Origin: Stramonita haemastoma
Taxonomy: Eukaryota; Mollusca; Gastropoda; Neogastropoda; Muricidae
DNA: 64,000 nt
Direction of reading: 5' to 3'
NCBI GenBank assembly: GCA_030674155.1
Contig: CM060326.1
Location: forward strand, 12,566,642 to 12,630,641
Shown: positions 1 to 18,615 of the stretch, piece after piece
Numbering within the stretch: the stretch's first letter is position 1
Layout of the letters: each line of letters begins with the position of its first letter
The notes under the pieces: model-generated
What the model was told of the DNA's origin: nothing
The model's database searches: none
The model's input: only the letters and a program-made list of their open reading frames with translations
Program-made: the position numbers and the translations under genes

Positions 1-145
1 TTCCTCTGGAGTTCACATCACTTTTTGAAAGAGTAGGCCATTGTGTGCTGGTGGGAACAGGTAACAACTGCATACACACAGGGACTGGATGTAAAAAAAG
101 CACATGAGTGCTTATTCCATTATCTTCAAAATAAAAAGAATAAAA
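1..145 (+). repeat. SINE family A, 3' fragment
   Basis: This is the 3' part of the most common dispersed repeat in the window. It contains the family's diagnostic blocks: 'gtaggccattgtgtgctgg', 'gggaacag', 'catacacacagggactgga', then 'gcacatgagtgcttattcc' and an A/T-rich AATAAA-like tail. Other copies lie at about 0.9, 2.2, 3.0, 12.1, 23.7, 25.1, 34.3, 45.4 and 55.4 kb. The tRNA-like head is absent because the copy starts at the window edge or is 5' truncated. Confidence 0.75.
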
Positions 146-189
146 TAACTTTAAGTGTTATGGCCAACAGAACAGAGAAAAGGTCTGGT

Positions 190-560
190 GGATCAGTAGT
201 CTAGAGGTAACGCACCTTGCCTAGAAAGCGAAAAGTCTGGGTCAGAGTGTGCGGTGGTTCGAATCTCGTTTGGGCCCAAAACTTTTCCCCTATCCATTAG
301 ACCATAAGTGGTGATCTAGGTACTAGTCTTTCAGATGAGATGATAAACCAAGGCCCCATGTGTTGCACGTCATTATTTAGTGCACGTAAAAGAACCCACG
401 GCAAAAAGGGGGTTGTCCTTGGGAAAATTTTGTAGAAAAGAGCAAGCCCAGGCCTAGGACTAAGCTCTGGCCTAGGACTGTCATACGTGGAAGAATGTAT
501 AATAAAAAAAATAAAAAAATAAAAAAAAGAGGAAACTTTAAAACAAACAAAACCAAAAAA
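190..560 (+). repeat. tRNA-derived SINE, family B
   Basis: A tRNA-like head is visible: a degenerate A box near 197-207 (tagtctagaggt) and a B box 'ggttcgaatct' near 256-266. It is followed by a body with 'cagatgagatgataaacc', 'cgtaaaagaacccacggc' and 'ttgtagaaaaga', then an A-rich end around 500-560. The 'gatgagacgataaaccgagg' type of core is shared in looser form with family A and is common in molluscan SINEs (recollection, not a search). A fragment of similar type may be present near 50,120-50,190. Confidence 0.65.
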
Positions 561-730
561 AAAACCCAACTACAAAAACAGAAACAAGTGTTCCTATGAT
601 GCATCGGTTCACATCGCCATTTGGTCTCCACAGTATCTGAAACAAAAGACCACATAATTCATTTTAAGTCAGATCTCGAAACACATATCATAAACAAAAG
701 ACCACTCAATTCATGTTAAAGTCAAATATG

Positions 731-731
<1 letters not shown>

Positions 732-798
<67 letters not shown>

Positions 799-800
799 CG
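732..800. repeat. (CA)n microsatellite
   Basis: A near-perfect CA run of about 60 bases followed by a short TA-rich stretch. The translated HTHT frames over it are not genes. Confidence 0.97.
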
Positions 801-857
801 TATATATATCACCAGTTTTATTATCACACCACTCTGTGTGCTGCTCAACATCTCACC

Positions 858-1235
858 TACTCATTTTATTTATCCATTTTATTTATTTATCTATGTATTT
901 TACTTATTATTTTATATTAAGGATAATGGATTAAGCACTCGTGTACTTTTTTACATCCAGCCCCCATGTGTACGCAGTTTTGTAAATCTTATCTGTTCCA
1001 ACCGGCACACCATGGCCTACTCTTATGAAAAGCGGAAAAGCATTTAACATGTGCGCAAGATGTTCTGCATGCATTTGCTCATGGGTCCTTAGTTTATAGT
1101 CTCATCCAAAGGATTGTTGGGGAGAGTGGAAGCACTGCTGTTAACTCCAGGGAAAAAATCCCCTCGAACGGCAATCGAACCCAGGTCGTCAAATTGTGAG
1201 AGCAATGTTCTGACCACTAGGCTATCCCGCCCCCT
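858..1235 (-). repeat. SINE family A, near full length
   Basis: Read on the minus strand, this copy has the tRNA-like head (A box 'tagcctagtggtcagaac', B box 'gggttcgattgcc') at 1235-1170, the body with 'gagactataaac' and 'cggaacaaga'-like blocks, and an AATAAA/TAAA-rich 3' tail at about 910-858. The head has the usual RNA polymerase III internal promoter arrangement. Confidence 0.8.
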
Positions 1236-1334
1236 AGTCAAGTAGTCACCTATCAGCAGCAGCATTACTCTTGATAAAAGCCACTGAAGCATGCTCCATC
1301 AGCTGTCCCCATCCCCTTCTGTCTTCCATCCTTC

Positions 1335-1500
1335 AGTAGATCTTATTTATTCATTTATTTATTTATTTATTTATATACCGCTTTATGTCCCGGCAGATTT
1401 CTCTGCATGAAATTCAGGCTGCTCTCCCTGGGGAGAGCGCGTGGCCACAAGTGCAGCACCTACCCGACTCCACTCCTTCCTGATAATAACATAAATAAGG
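1335..1500 (-). repeat. Fragment of another SINE with (TAAA)n tail
   Basis: A (TTTA)n run at 1342-1375 is followed by 'atgaaattcaggctgctctc' and 'gggagagcgcgtggcc'. The block looks like the 3' end of a dispersed molluscan retroposon read on the minus strand, with the tail now at its left. The family assignment is from memory of similar repeats and is uncertain. Confidence 0.45.
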
Positions 1501-1514
1501 GAATAAATAAATGC

Positions 1515-2010
1515 ATCCTTACAGTATCAAGAAGTAGTCACTCTGGATTATAGTTCTTTTTGTTTCTTTCCAGAGTTTTAATCATAACCCTATTGCACCA
1601 AGGTAAGAACACTATGGATTTTTCTCGCTTTGTTTTCTTTTTTCTTTGTTTTCTATAAAATGCTCCTACTGCATTAAAAAAAAAATTAAGTGTTGTAGCT
1701 TTTCTCTTTTTATCACTTTTTGTTTTGACCTTTTTTTCCCAAATATTTGTATTGTATCAACAACAAAAAAAGGCAGCGTTGATTTTGTTCCCTGATATTC
1801 CTTGTTTTTGTTTAGACTTTTAATATCTTTATTGTATCAAGTGTTTGGACATTAAGGCTTTTGATTTTTTGTTGTTTGTTTTGCTTTAATACCCATATTG
1901 GATAAAGAAGCAGACACAGTGGATTTTTCTGCCTTTGGTTTTTTGTTTGTTTAGTTCTTGATACCCCCATTGCATAAAGAAGTAGACACTACAGATTTTT
2001 CTCTCTTTTT
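1515..2010. repeat. Degenerate tandem repeat, unit about 65-80 bp
   Basis: Successive T-rich units share a core resembling 'cccattgcatcaagaagtag' then 'acactatggatttttct' and a long T/G run. Visible copies start near 1520, 1590, 1660, 1740, 1810, 1880 and 1960. The same core reappears at 2630-2760 beyond the TG tract, so the microsatellite and a SINE fragment appear to have grown inside this array. No coding potential is seen. Confidence 0.6.
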
Positions 2011-2014
2011 TTCT

Positions 2015-2018
<4 letters not shown>

Positions 2019-2101
<83 letters not shown>

Positions 2102-2314
2102 TGTGTGTGTGTGAATGTGTGTGTGTGTGTGTGTGTGTGAATGTGTGTGAATGTGTGTGCGTGTTATTGTTCTTGTTAAATTCTTTTATATCAAGGATAA
2201 TGGAATAAGCATTCATGTGTTTTTTTTCATCCAGTCCCCGTGTGTATGCAGTTTTGTAAATCTTATCTGTTCCCACCGGCACACAATGGCCTACTCTTAC
2301 GAAAATGTGTGTGT

Positions 2315-2367
<53 letters not shown>

Positions 2368-2414
2368 TGAGTGTGTGAGTGTGTGTGTGAGTGTGTGTGT
2401 GAATGTGTGTGTGA

Positions 2415-2487
<73 letters not shown>

Positions 2488-2540
2488 TGTGTGTGTGAAT
2501 GTGTGTGTGAATGTGTGTGTGTGTGTGTGTGTGTGTTGTG

Positions 2541-2614
<74 letters not shown>

Positions 2615-2625
2615 TTTCTATTGGC
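2019..2625. repeat. Long (TG)n tract interrupted by a SINE fragment
   Basis: TG runs at 2019-2163 and 2306-2613 carry regular 'gaatgtg' and 'gagtgtg' variants. They are separated at about 2186-2305 by a minus-strand fragment of SINE family A ('aaggataatggaataagca' through 'cctactcttacgaaa'). The long TH/CV peptides translated here are artefacts. Confidence 0.93.
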
Positions 2626-2770
2626 TTTGTTTTTAACACCCCTACTGTATCAGGATATGGATGCTATCAACTTTTTACTTCTTTCCTTTTTTTCTTATGT
2701 TCTTTCGATATTTCCATTGCATCAAGAAATGCACTTGATGAAGGCTTTTTCTCAACAAATGAAATCTAAA
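2626..2770. repeat. Continuation of the degenerate T-rich tandem repeat
   Basis: Two further units of the 1.5-2.0 kb array: 'cccctactgtatcaggatatgg' is shortened here to its match 'ctactgtatca', and 'ttccattgcatcaagaaatg' follows. 2770-3010 holds only T-rich unique sequence with no gene. Confidence 0.5.
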
Positions 2771-3014
2771 AATGTTCTCTTTCTTTCTCTGCTTTCTCTT
2801 TTTCATGTTTTCCTCATCTCCCATAAACAGACTTTTAGTATGTATACTCTTCCCTTTTTTTCCTTTTAAATTTCTTTCTTTTTCTATTTTTTGTTTTCTT
2901 CATTTCATAAAAAAAATGTGTACAACCCACCCCTCTTTCTAGACAGAATCTGGACACCATGCCTAAAAAACAACAAGAAAAATTATCAGAAAAGCTGAGC
3001 TCAGAAACCGACAA

Positions 3015-3275
3015 CTCTCCCTAAAAAGTCCTTTGGATGAGACTATAAACCATGGTCCCATGTGAGAATGTAAGCAGATCATCTTGCACACACGTCAAAG
3101 CCTGTTCCGCTTTTCGCAAGCCTGGACCATTGTGTGCTGGTGGGAACAGATGACAAAACTGACAAAACTGCACACATGGAGACTGGATGTAAAAAAAAAA
3201 TTTTTTAAGTACACAAGTGCTTATTTCATTATCCTCGAAATAAAAAAATAAAATAAGAATAAAAATAAAACATTC
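3015..3275 (+). repeat. SINE family A, 5'-truncated copy
   Basis: It starts inside the body ('agtcctttggatgagacta'), runs through 'cctgttccgcttttcgcaag' and 'ttgtgtgctggtgggaacag', and ends in an A-rich AATAAA-type tail. The tRNA-like head is missing. Confidence 0.8.
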
Positions 3276-3330
3276 TAGCCACAGATCTGAGAAGTACTGG
3301 ACACTATGCAAGAGCTCTTGCTGTTGACGG

Positions 3331-3549
3331 CAGTGAGAAAATAGTCACACCATGAAAATGAACATAGTAAAATGCTACCATGACCCAACAGGTTACATGG
3401 CTGTGAATCCTATCCCACACAAAGAAAAGACGAGGACAACAGTGAGAAAATAGTCACACCATGAAAATGAACACAGTAAAATGCCACCATGACTCATCAG
3501 GTTACACAGCTGTGAATCCTGTCCCACACAAAGAAAAGACGAGGACAAC
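3331..3549. repeat. 109-bp tandem duplication (two copies)
   Basis: Copy 1 starts at 3331 and copy 2 at 3440, each beginning 'cagtgagaaaatagtcacac' and ending 'gacgaggacaac'. A handful of substitutions separate them, so the duplication is fairly recent. No convincing ORF is present. Confidence 0.85.
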
Positions 3550-3648
3550 AGAATTCAAGCAGCTCGGGTTCTTTCTTCAGAGACTGCTCAGCATCAGTTT
3601 GACAGACGAAACAGACAGCAACATACTAAACAAACCACTGACAGACTA

Positions 3649-4200
3649 GGCAGAACAGAGTAACTGAACATCCATAGAGTGAGACACTGAGGCAGAACAG
3701 AGTAACTGAACATCCATAGAGTGAGACACTGAGGCAGAACAGAGTAACTGAACATCCATAGAGTGAGACACTGAGGCAGAACAGAGTAACTGAACATCCA
3801 TAGAGTGAGACACTGAGGCAGAACAGAGTAACTGAACATCCATAGAGTGAGACACTGAGGCAGAACAGAGTAACTGAACATCCATAGAGTGAGACACTGA
3901 GGCAGAACAGAGTAACTGAACATCCATAGAGTGAGACACTGAGGCAGAACAGAGTAACTGAACATCCATAGAGTGAGACACTGAGGCAGAACAGAGTAAC
4001 TGAACATCCATAGAGTGAGACACTGAGGCAGAACAGAGTAACTGAACATCCATAGGGTGAGACACTGAGGCAGAACAGAGTAACTGAACATCCATAGAGT
4101 GAGACACTGAGGCAGAACAGAGTAACTGAACATCCATAGAGTGAGACACTGACACTGAGGCAGAACAGAGTAACTGAACATCCATAGAGTGAGACACTGA
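3649..4200. repeat. 42-bp minisatellite, 13 copies
   Basis: The unit begins 'aggcagaacagagtaactga' and contains 'catccatagagtgagacact'. Copies are almost identical; one has 'agggtgag' and the last complete unit carries an extra 'gacact'. Because 42 is a multiple of three, several frames stay open and give a 14-residue periodic peptide on the minus strand, which is not evidence of a gene. The homogeneity indicates recent unequal exchange or slippage. Confidence 0.93.
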
Positions 4201-4274
4201 CGTGCTAGGCAGAAAACAGGATTCTAAACAACTGAAGACCCCAAAGCTCGGGACACACGCATGTATGCATGCAT

Positions 4275-4479
<205 letters not shown>

Positions 4480-5186
4480 ATCAATGTCCATCAATAAATA
4501 GCAACAGGAAAGCAAAGATTCCCACTACTGTGCTCCTTGGCCTACAATTGTGATTTTATCACTCCCTGGTTGTACAATGAAAAAACTGAAAATATGATCT
4601 TAAATTCTTTTTTTTTTAAAAGCTCATCTCCATCTCATATTTCTGGATCAAGTTTACACATCTTTTTGAGTGCATTTTGTTTGTTTGTTTTTTGTTGGTT
4701 TTTTTTTTTCAGTTTTGTTGTTTGTTTTTGCTTGTTTTATCTATGTGTTTTTTTATATTTCAAGACTGTTGAAATTATGTTATTAAATAATTTTGCTGAT
4801 ATTTTTCCTTTGATAGATGGCTTGATGAAAAAAAGCAAATCAATGCTTATTCAATGTAACCATCTGGAAATAAAAATGACTTTGACTTAACGAATCTGTT
4901 TGCTTTTGTTTTTTTTCTTGCAAAATCTTACTATTAAAAATGTGTTAACATAGTAGTCAATGTGTGATAGTGAATATTTTCTACACGATTGGACTGTAGT
5001 ATAAACCACGATCAAGGCAGACAATGTGTGTGCACATTCAGGGAAAAGATAGTGGCACTGTACTGTGGCAATAATGTAATGTCTCCCTTGGGATAAGGTT
5101 GATTTTCAAAAAAGAAAAATCTGTAGTACTCGGGTATAATACAACAGCTTTGTACTCTGACAACCATAATGATAGTGATAATCATA
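4480..5186 (+). other. Non-genic T-rich stretch with a retroposon-like tail
   Basis: No supported gene. Near 4860-4890 the sequence 'ctggaaataaaaatgactttgactt' is typical in shape of a LINE or SINE 3' end with an AATAAA-like signal and TTGACT-type tail; here the shared core is 'aaataaaaatgactttgac'. A minus-strand tail of the same type lies at 26,863-26,948. Confidence 0.3.
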
Positions 5187-5190
5187 CTGA

Positions 5191-5223
<33 letters not shown>

Positions 5224-5392
5224 ATGATGAGTGGTGGTGGTGGTGGTGGTGGTGATGGTGATGGATGATGATGATGATGATGAATGATGGATGGTGGTGG
5301 TGGTGGTGGTGGTGGTGGTGATGATGATAATGATGATGATGATGATGGTGGTGATAGTGGTGGTGGTATTATCCATTATGATAGTGATAATC

Positions 5393-5427
<35 letters not shown>

Positions 5428-5680
5428 GTGGTGGTGGGGTGGTGGTGTGGTGGTGGGTGTGATTGAAGTGGTGATGGTATTATCATGATCATTGTTGTTG
5501 TTGCTGCTACTGTTGTTATTGTTGTTTGGTGTTGTATTAACATGCAGTAACTATTATCATTATCATGATGATTATTACCATTTGTACCAGATGTATTGAT
5601 GCTATTACCACCATTCTTCTTATTACTATCATTATTATTACATTATTGTCATCATCATCATCATTAATGCCATGCCAGCC
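5187..5680. repeat. Compound trinucleotide repeat (GAT/GGT, then ATT/GTT)
   Basis: GAT and GGT triplets alternate in blocks from 5187 to about 5464, followed by a looser ATT/ATC/GTT-rich segment to about 5680. The poly-Ile, poly-Gly and poly-Met frames over it are artefacts. Confidence 0.9.
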
Positions 5681-6639
5681 TGTTGCCATACACAAACAAA
5701 CGCTCAAAACTAGGAACCTTATTCTTTATGTGTTTTTTTTTAAATCGATTTTCCTTCAGGGCATTTAACCCAACCCTTTAACTAAGTTTGTTTTTTTTTA
5801 CAGGTACCATTAAAGAAAGAAAAAAGCAACAATATTCTGTGTTCTTTATGTCATATAAATACAAAACTTTTTTTAAAGAGTAAAATCTCTCAACATACAA
5901 AAATACTCTGTGTATTTCTATATATCACATAAATACAAAACACTTTTTAAAAGGGTAAAAATCTACTCCACACGGTTAACAAAATATTACACCAAAACTT
6001 GCTTTAAAAAAACCAAAACAATAAACAAACAACCCAACCTCCTGCATCAAGTGTCAACACAATGACCCAGTATTGTACAGTATCTTATGAGCTGAACATA
6101 TGCCAACAATCACAATCATAACCATGAGGATAATAACACAATATCCCACAGCAGTTAACTTAAAACGACACCGTTAAGACTGATACAACGACACAGTGTT
6201 CCAGACCTGTGGAGACCAGACACTTATTATGACAAGGATGCCATCTCACATGCACATGGAAGGCAGGCACAAAACACATTTCATGCAAATGTTTTCAATA
6301 AATGCATCTTTTTTTTCTTCTGTGAAAGGTGGTGGGTTTTTTCCTGATTTTTTTTCTTTCTTTTTTCTATCATTTTCCTCTTCCTTTTTTTTCTTCCCCT
6401 CTCTCTTTATATAATTTTTTTGTCTTTTTTTCTTTTCTTCTTTTTTTTTTTTTTGGGGGGGGGGGGGCACAATGAATTTCACAAACATACATCATTCTCT
6501 TTCTTTCCTCTTTAAGTAACTAATGTACAATCATAGCAGAGAAAAGAAAATACACCAAAAAAATGGCAATGTGAACATTTCACCTCATCAATGTAAACAG
6601 CACAACAACAACAAAAACTAAAAACTACTCAGATGAAAG

Positions 6640-6640
<1 letters not shown>
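5681..6640. other. Unique AT-rich DNA, no gene seen
   Basis: Contains a near-duplicate pair ('tcatataaatacaaaac' at about 5850 and 'cacataaatacaaaacac' at about 5927), a T/C-rich stretch, and a G run at 6455-6467. No splice-flanked coding segment or recognisable repeat head is visible. Confidence 0.4.
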
Positions 6641-13700
<7,060 letters not shown>

Positions 13701-14785
13701 TCTCACCCCATTTCTCCACCCATCTCCCCAGCCCAACATATATATAACATACACTCCTTTTTTCTTTCTTTCATATCAACATGCTAGTCAAAGCCATGAT
13801 TCTTCAATGAATTCATCTCATAATCCATACTTTGTAGAAAATTTGAATTAAAAATTTATTTTAAAAAATAAATAAATAAAAAGAATCAAAGCACAGCTGA
13901 ATTTTCTAAAAATCTTACTTTTTCTTAATCAAATTCAGCGATTATGTAACAACTTCACCACACAAAAAAGAGAAAGAAAACACACACAAACACAGTACAG
14001 CCACACCCCCACACATACAAACATTCAAAAGCTGTCAAAACCCATATTTCTTTCCACCACTCAAGACATTTGTTGCATATTTTCTCTCAAGGATACAAAT
14101 ATACATATCTAAACACTGCATGATCAGCACACTATATTTTCAACTCAACACAAAACAGTTATACTATAACCAATTCACACCATAAAAAGTTATATTAAAT
14201 AAAGGAAAAAAAAGAGACAAACTAAAGAAAAAACCTTAAAAAGATACAACACACATGTTGTACATTACATGAACAGATAATGAGATATATATATATATCA
14301 TACTCAGTACATGTACATGAACAAGACTAATACATGGTCTGTCTTCTGTTTTCAGAAGACTAGTGAGAATATACACATACACAATCAATAACACACACCA
14401 TAATACATTTGCACACAATGTTACTGTCTCACACACAGGCACCCATATATTCCAAATAAAAGTAGTTTGCTTTCATACAGTTCTTCACCAGTATTTAAAA
14501 GTGTTTGCGTTTGTTCTGATTTTTTTTTTTAATTCATCTTGAAAATGACAGGACTATAATCTGTTATTAACTACAAGGAAAGGTACATTAAACTTTCCAC
14601 CATAACAATGTGTTCCAATGGCAAATACACACAGAACATTCACATACTTAAGCATATAAATAACAGTATACATTTGCATTTTATCTATTTCTGCCAGTAC
14701 ATGAACTTCACCTTCATTGACAATATTCCTTAGAGTTTTTCCTCTGACAAGGTCTGTTTGCATGATTCTTAACTGTTAAGTTACA
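13701..14785. other. Unique AT-rich DNA, no gene seen
   Basis: Contains a weak repeat-free, A/T-rich segment with scattered ATG-initiated short frames on the minus strand (about 68 codons each at 14,236-14,442 and 14,554-14,763) that have no recognisable domain. A stretch of this kind could be untranslated exon sequence of an unrecognised gene, but nothing in it proves that. Confidence 0.3.
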
Positions 14786-15985
14786 ACTTCAGTGAGGCAA
14801 GGCATGGCACGACATAATAGTTTGGCATGGCATGGCACAACATATAGTTTAGTATGGCACGGCATGGCATGGCATGTAGTAAGGCAAACTAAAGTAGTAC
14901 CATAGTCTGTGCTTAAGTATGTCGTTACTATAGACATACAGCGTGGTGTACAGTATGGCATATCTCGCAGTAAGATATCACAATACAGTACAGTACAGTA
15001 CAGTACAGTACAATATGTACAGTCAGTGCATACAGTACAGTACAGTATGCAGTACAGTAAAAGATAAGAAAAAAACAGAAAAAAAACAGTACAGTACAGT
15101 ACAGTACAAATACAGTACAGTTCAATACTCTACTGTAAAGGTAAAGTACAATGTAAAATGAACAAGGCATCACACTGTATCCTAATTATGGTACTTTTCT
15201 TTACTGCCGCTAAAACCATCTCATTTACTACTGTAGTGTAATGTATAGGTGTGGTGTGGTGTGGTGTGATGTGATGTGGTGTGGTGTGGTGTGGTGTGGT
15301 GTGGTGTGGTATGGGTGGTGTGGTGAGGCTGGTGTGGTGTGGTATGGTGATGGCAATGGGTGGGTGGTGGTGGGTGGGATGGTGTATGGATGGAATGGAT
15401 GGTATGGTATGGAAAGGTATGGATGGATGGTATGGTATGGACTGGATGGTGTATGGGATGGTATGAATGGTTGGATGGGTGGAGGTATTGTCATGATGGT
15501 ATGTATGGATGGATGGGGTATGGGGTGGATGGTATGGATGGTATGGAATGGAATGGATGGGATGGGAGGGATGGGATGGGATGGGATGGGATGGGATGGA
15601 TGGAATGGTATCGGTAATGTAGGAGGTATTGAATTGTATTGTGCTGACCGACATTGTATAGGATGGGACAGGGAATGGGATTGAAAGGTATGCTATAGTA
15701 TGGGACGGATGGGACAGATGGAAGGGATGGGATTGGATAGTATGGTATACTACAGTATAGGATGGAATAGGATGGACAGGACAGTACAGGATGGGATGGA
15801 ATGAGATGGGACGGCTAGGGACTGACGGGATAAGAAGGGACGAGATGGGATGGTACAGGATGGGATGGGACAGTGGACAGGGCAGAAGCAGGATGGCATG
15901 GGATAGGATGGCAGGTATGATACTCTTACACTCTGCATGGTATGGAAGTATAACACAGGACAGTGCAGAACACAGGGGAGCAGTG
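14786..15985. repeat. Pentanucleotide repeat landscape (GGCAT, ACAGT, GGTGT, GGATG)
   Basis: Successive blocks of related five-base repeats: GGCAT/GGCAC at 14,795-14,880, ACAGT at 14,980-15,120, GGTGT at 15,247-15,330, and GGATG/GGTAT variants from 15,360 to about 15,985. Both strands give long low-complexity frames (Trp/Gly/Met-rich on plus, Pro/His/Ser-rich on minus) that are repeat artefacts. Confidence 0.88.
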
Positions 15986-17300
15986 TCATACCATTACACT
16001 ACACGGTCTGTTGAAAATCAAGCTGCTCTTCCCAAAGAAAGCATATCACCACAGTACAGCACCCTACTTTTACCTTTTTTATATCTTGATTATACTTGTC
16101 AGCATCATGCCTATCCCATGATCAGTGCTTTGAATTGATAACTCTGTGTGTCTATGTGTGTCTAGGTTTCTATGTATATATATATGTATGTTTGTGTCTT
16201 TTTGTTTATGATCCCATGTGTCCAAAGGTCATGTTTGTTGAATAACTTGACCGCATAAGTGCTGTATATGTTTTGATTGGTTACTTGATCCCTCATTACA
16301 TAGAAATATGCCAATTTTGTTTGTCTTTTTTTAAAATCCAGTAAACGCTTTAGTAAGCTCCAAAATTATGTACATTGTATATTAATGTTATACTCGTGTG
16401 CATTTTTGTGTTCAAAAATGGTGGAGATGATGGGTAGAGATGATATTTTTGGTGTTCAATGTCTACTTGTTTTGTGTTTATATGCAAACCTGAATAAAAA
16501 TGTTTTTAAAAAATACTTGTCAGCATAGCAAGAGTTTTATGCCAGTGCAGCTTGGACAAGCGAATGCTTCTTTCTGTCACTTGATGAACATATATATACA
16601 TTAGACCAAAGAAAGCTTTTAAAATTTAAGTATTATGAATGTGCCCCAGCCAAAATACCCCCACTTTTTGTTCTTTTTTCTTCAAGACTGTGTTCAAAAC
16701 CTGAATAGAATATAGTACTAATTTAATTCATATTTGTCTTACCATACAATATGTTATGACAATTTGGTTTACGTCATAAAAATGTGTGCACATGTGTGCG
16801 AATGGTCTGAGTGTTTCAAGTGTTGTATGTGTGTGCATGCATGGTGCATGTGTGTGAGCCATGTGCAAGTGTGTGCATGCGTGGTATACTAGTGCTAGAT
16901 ACTACACTACTATACTAGATACTAGTACACACACAAGTGTTTGTGATTTTACTTGGGTAAGTTTCATAGCTGGCCGAGGTACTGCTGATTTGTGGGTGCT
17001 CTTCATATTGTGATGGGTAGTGCTGATGTTCAGAATCTGTGTTGGCGGTATATATATATATATATCCATGATATCCCTTTTACATGTTTACTGTTTTTTA
17101 TGTATGTATGGCTTGAACCCGCTGGAATTTCTTGGTCTTTGAGATAATAAAGTATTTGAACATGAACTTGAATTTGAACCCATACTCACTAACTGTAAAC
17201 AGCCATGATCTCTAAACACCTAACCTAGCAACTTCAGAGTGGTGCAGAATTTAGATCTAAGTCTGCATGTGGCAAAATCTACTACTGGAACCTCTTAAAG
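15986..17300 (+). other. No gene seen; retroposon-like 3' ends
   Basis: Two segments look like 3' ends of retroposed or transcribed units on the plus strand: 'cctgaataaaaatgttttt' near 16,490, and 'gagataataaagtatttgaa' with a degenerate TTGAAC repeat tail near 17,140-17,185. The second shape is typical of LINE tails. A short duplicated 'actagatactac' patch lies near 16,900. No ORF with a domain is present. Confidence 0.35.
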
Positions 17301-17309
17301 CTTTAGACA

Positions 17310-17349
17310 CTTCACACACACACACATTCACACACACACATACACACAC

Positions 17350-17403
<54 letters not shown>

Positions 17404-17415
17404 ACACACACACAG
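17310..17415. repeat. (CA)n microsatellite
   Basis: CA run with a few interruptions. Confidence 0.95.
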
Positions 17416-17574
17416 CACTGCCACATGCATGCACTCACACACACAACATACACACCACCGCAACACACCAGAAAGTTGTGCAATACATGGAGTAATGGAA
17501 AACTCGCCCTCTACACCTCCTAGCACCCTGACTAAATACAAACAGAGAGCAATCAAAATATGATTTTTTTTTCA

Positions 17575-18365
17575 ATGAAAAACCAAGAATGTCATGAAGA
17601 AAATCACCACTCAAGTCAAAAATATCATAAACTACAACCAGCCATGTAAAAGGAAAGTCACCATCACAGCCAAAAAAGTCAGAACGAATGTCACCACCAC
17701 AGCCAAAAAAGAAAAGAATGTCACCACCACACCAAAAGCATGTCAAACAGCAAAAAGTCATATGTACCACCACTAACAGACCAAAAAGTCATAACAAATG
17801 TCACCACTACAGCCAAAAGTCATAAAATGTCACCACTACAGCCAAAAAAGTCAAACGAATGTCACCACACAGCCAAAATAACGATGTCATAACGAATGTC
17901 ACCACTACAGCCAAAAAGTCATAAGAATGTCACCACTACAGCCAAAAAAGTCATAACAATGTCACCACCACAGCCAAAATACAGTCAACGAAATGTCACC
18001 ACTACAGCCAAAAAAGTCACAACAAATGTCACCACCACCCAAAGTCATAACAATGTCACCACTAACCAAAAAAGTCATATGTCACCACTACAGCCAAAAA
18101 AGTCACAACAAATGTCACCACCACAGCCAAAAGTCATAACGAATGATCATCCAAACTCACACAGCCAAAAAGTCATATGATTCACCACTACAGCCAAAAA
18201 AGTCATAACAATGTCACCACTACAGGCAAAATTCTCATATTCACCATTACAGCCAACAATGTACTAAAGAAAACTAAATGCTAAAGCCAAGAATTCCATA
18301 AAGAAATTCACTACTACAGCTATGAATGTCATAAAGAAAGTAACTCACCAAAACAACCAAGAATG
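17575..18365. repeat. About 33-bp minisatellite, some twenty copies
   Basis: The unit has the form 'gtcaccactacagccaaaaa' followed by 'gtcataacgaat'. Length varies by a few bases between copies through A-run changes and small deletions. Frames over it give repetitive Thr/Lys-rich peptides with frequent frame changes between copies, arguing against coding. The right edge decays into more diverged copies by 18,365. Confidence 0.88.
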
Positions 18366-18419
18366 TGATGAAAACATTTTCATGTTAAGCTGCCACATGA
18401 TGGCCTACTTAACCTGTTC

Positions 18420-18615
18420 TCTCATAACCATGTGTTTTTTTTAATAGTACATCACCCTCTTAACCATGTTTTATCTATAGTACATCACCCTATTTACCAT
18501 GTTTTTAATAGTACACCAAACTCTATATTTTTTAATAGTACATCACCCTCTTAACCATGGTTTTTTAATAGTACATCACCCTCTTAACTATGTTTTTTGG
18601 ATAGTGCATACATTA
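18420..18615. repeat. About 35-bp tandem repeat, five degenerate copies
   Basis: The unit resembles 'ttaatagtacatcaccctct' followed by 'taaccatgtttt'. It directly follows the 33-bp minisatellite with no sequence relation to it. Confidence 0.75.

Noticed and set aside
190..270. Functional tRNA gene
   Set aside because: The A and B boxes are present, but the cloverleaf cannot be completed and a SINE body follows. The same holds for the heads at 12.1, 19.46, 21.8, 45.2 and 56.9 kb.
1989..2639. Long Thr/His or Cys/Val open frames over TG/CA tracts (here and at 4.2-4.5, 25.3-26.5, 39.7-40.0, 42.6-43.3 and elsewhere)
   Set aside because: They are translations of dinucleotide repeats, open on both strands, with no splice structure or domain.
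3594..4181. 195-codon minus-strand ORF with a 14-residue period
   Set aside because: Produced by the 42-bp minisatellite, whose length is a multiple of three; other frames are open as well.
15130..15654. Pro/His/Ser/Thr-rich minus-strand and Trp/Gly/Met-rich plus-strand ORFs
   Set aside because: Pentanucleotide repeat artefacts open in several frames.
17575..18365. CRISPR-like array
   Set aside because: The units are contiguous tandem repeats of about 33 bp with no unique spacers, in a eukaryotic genome.
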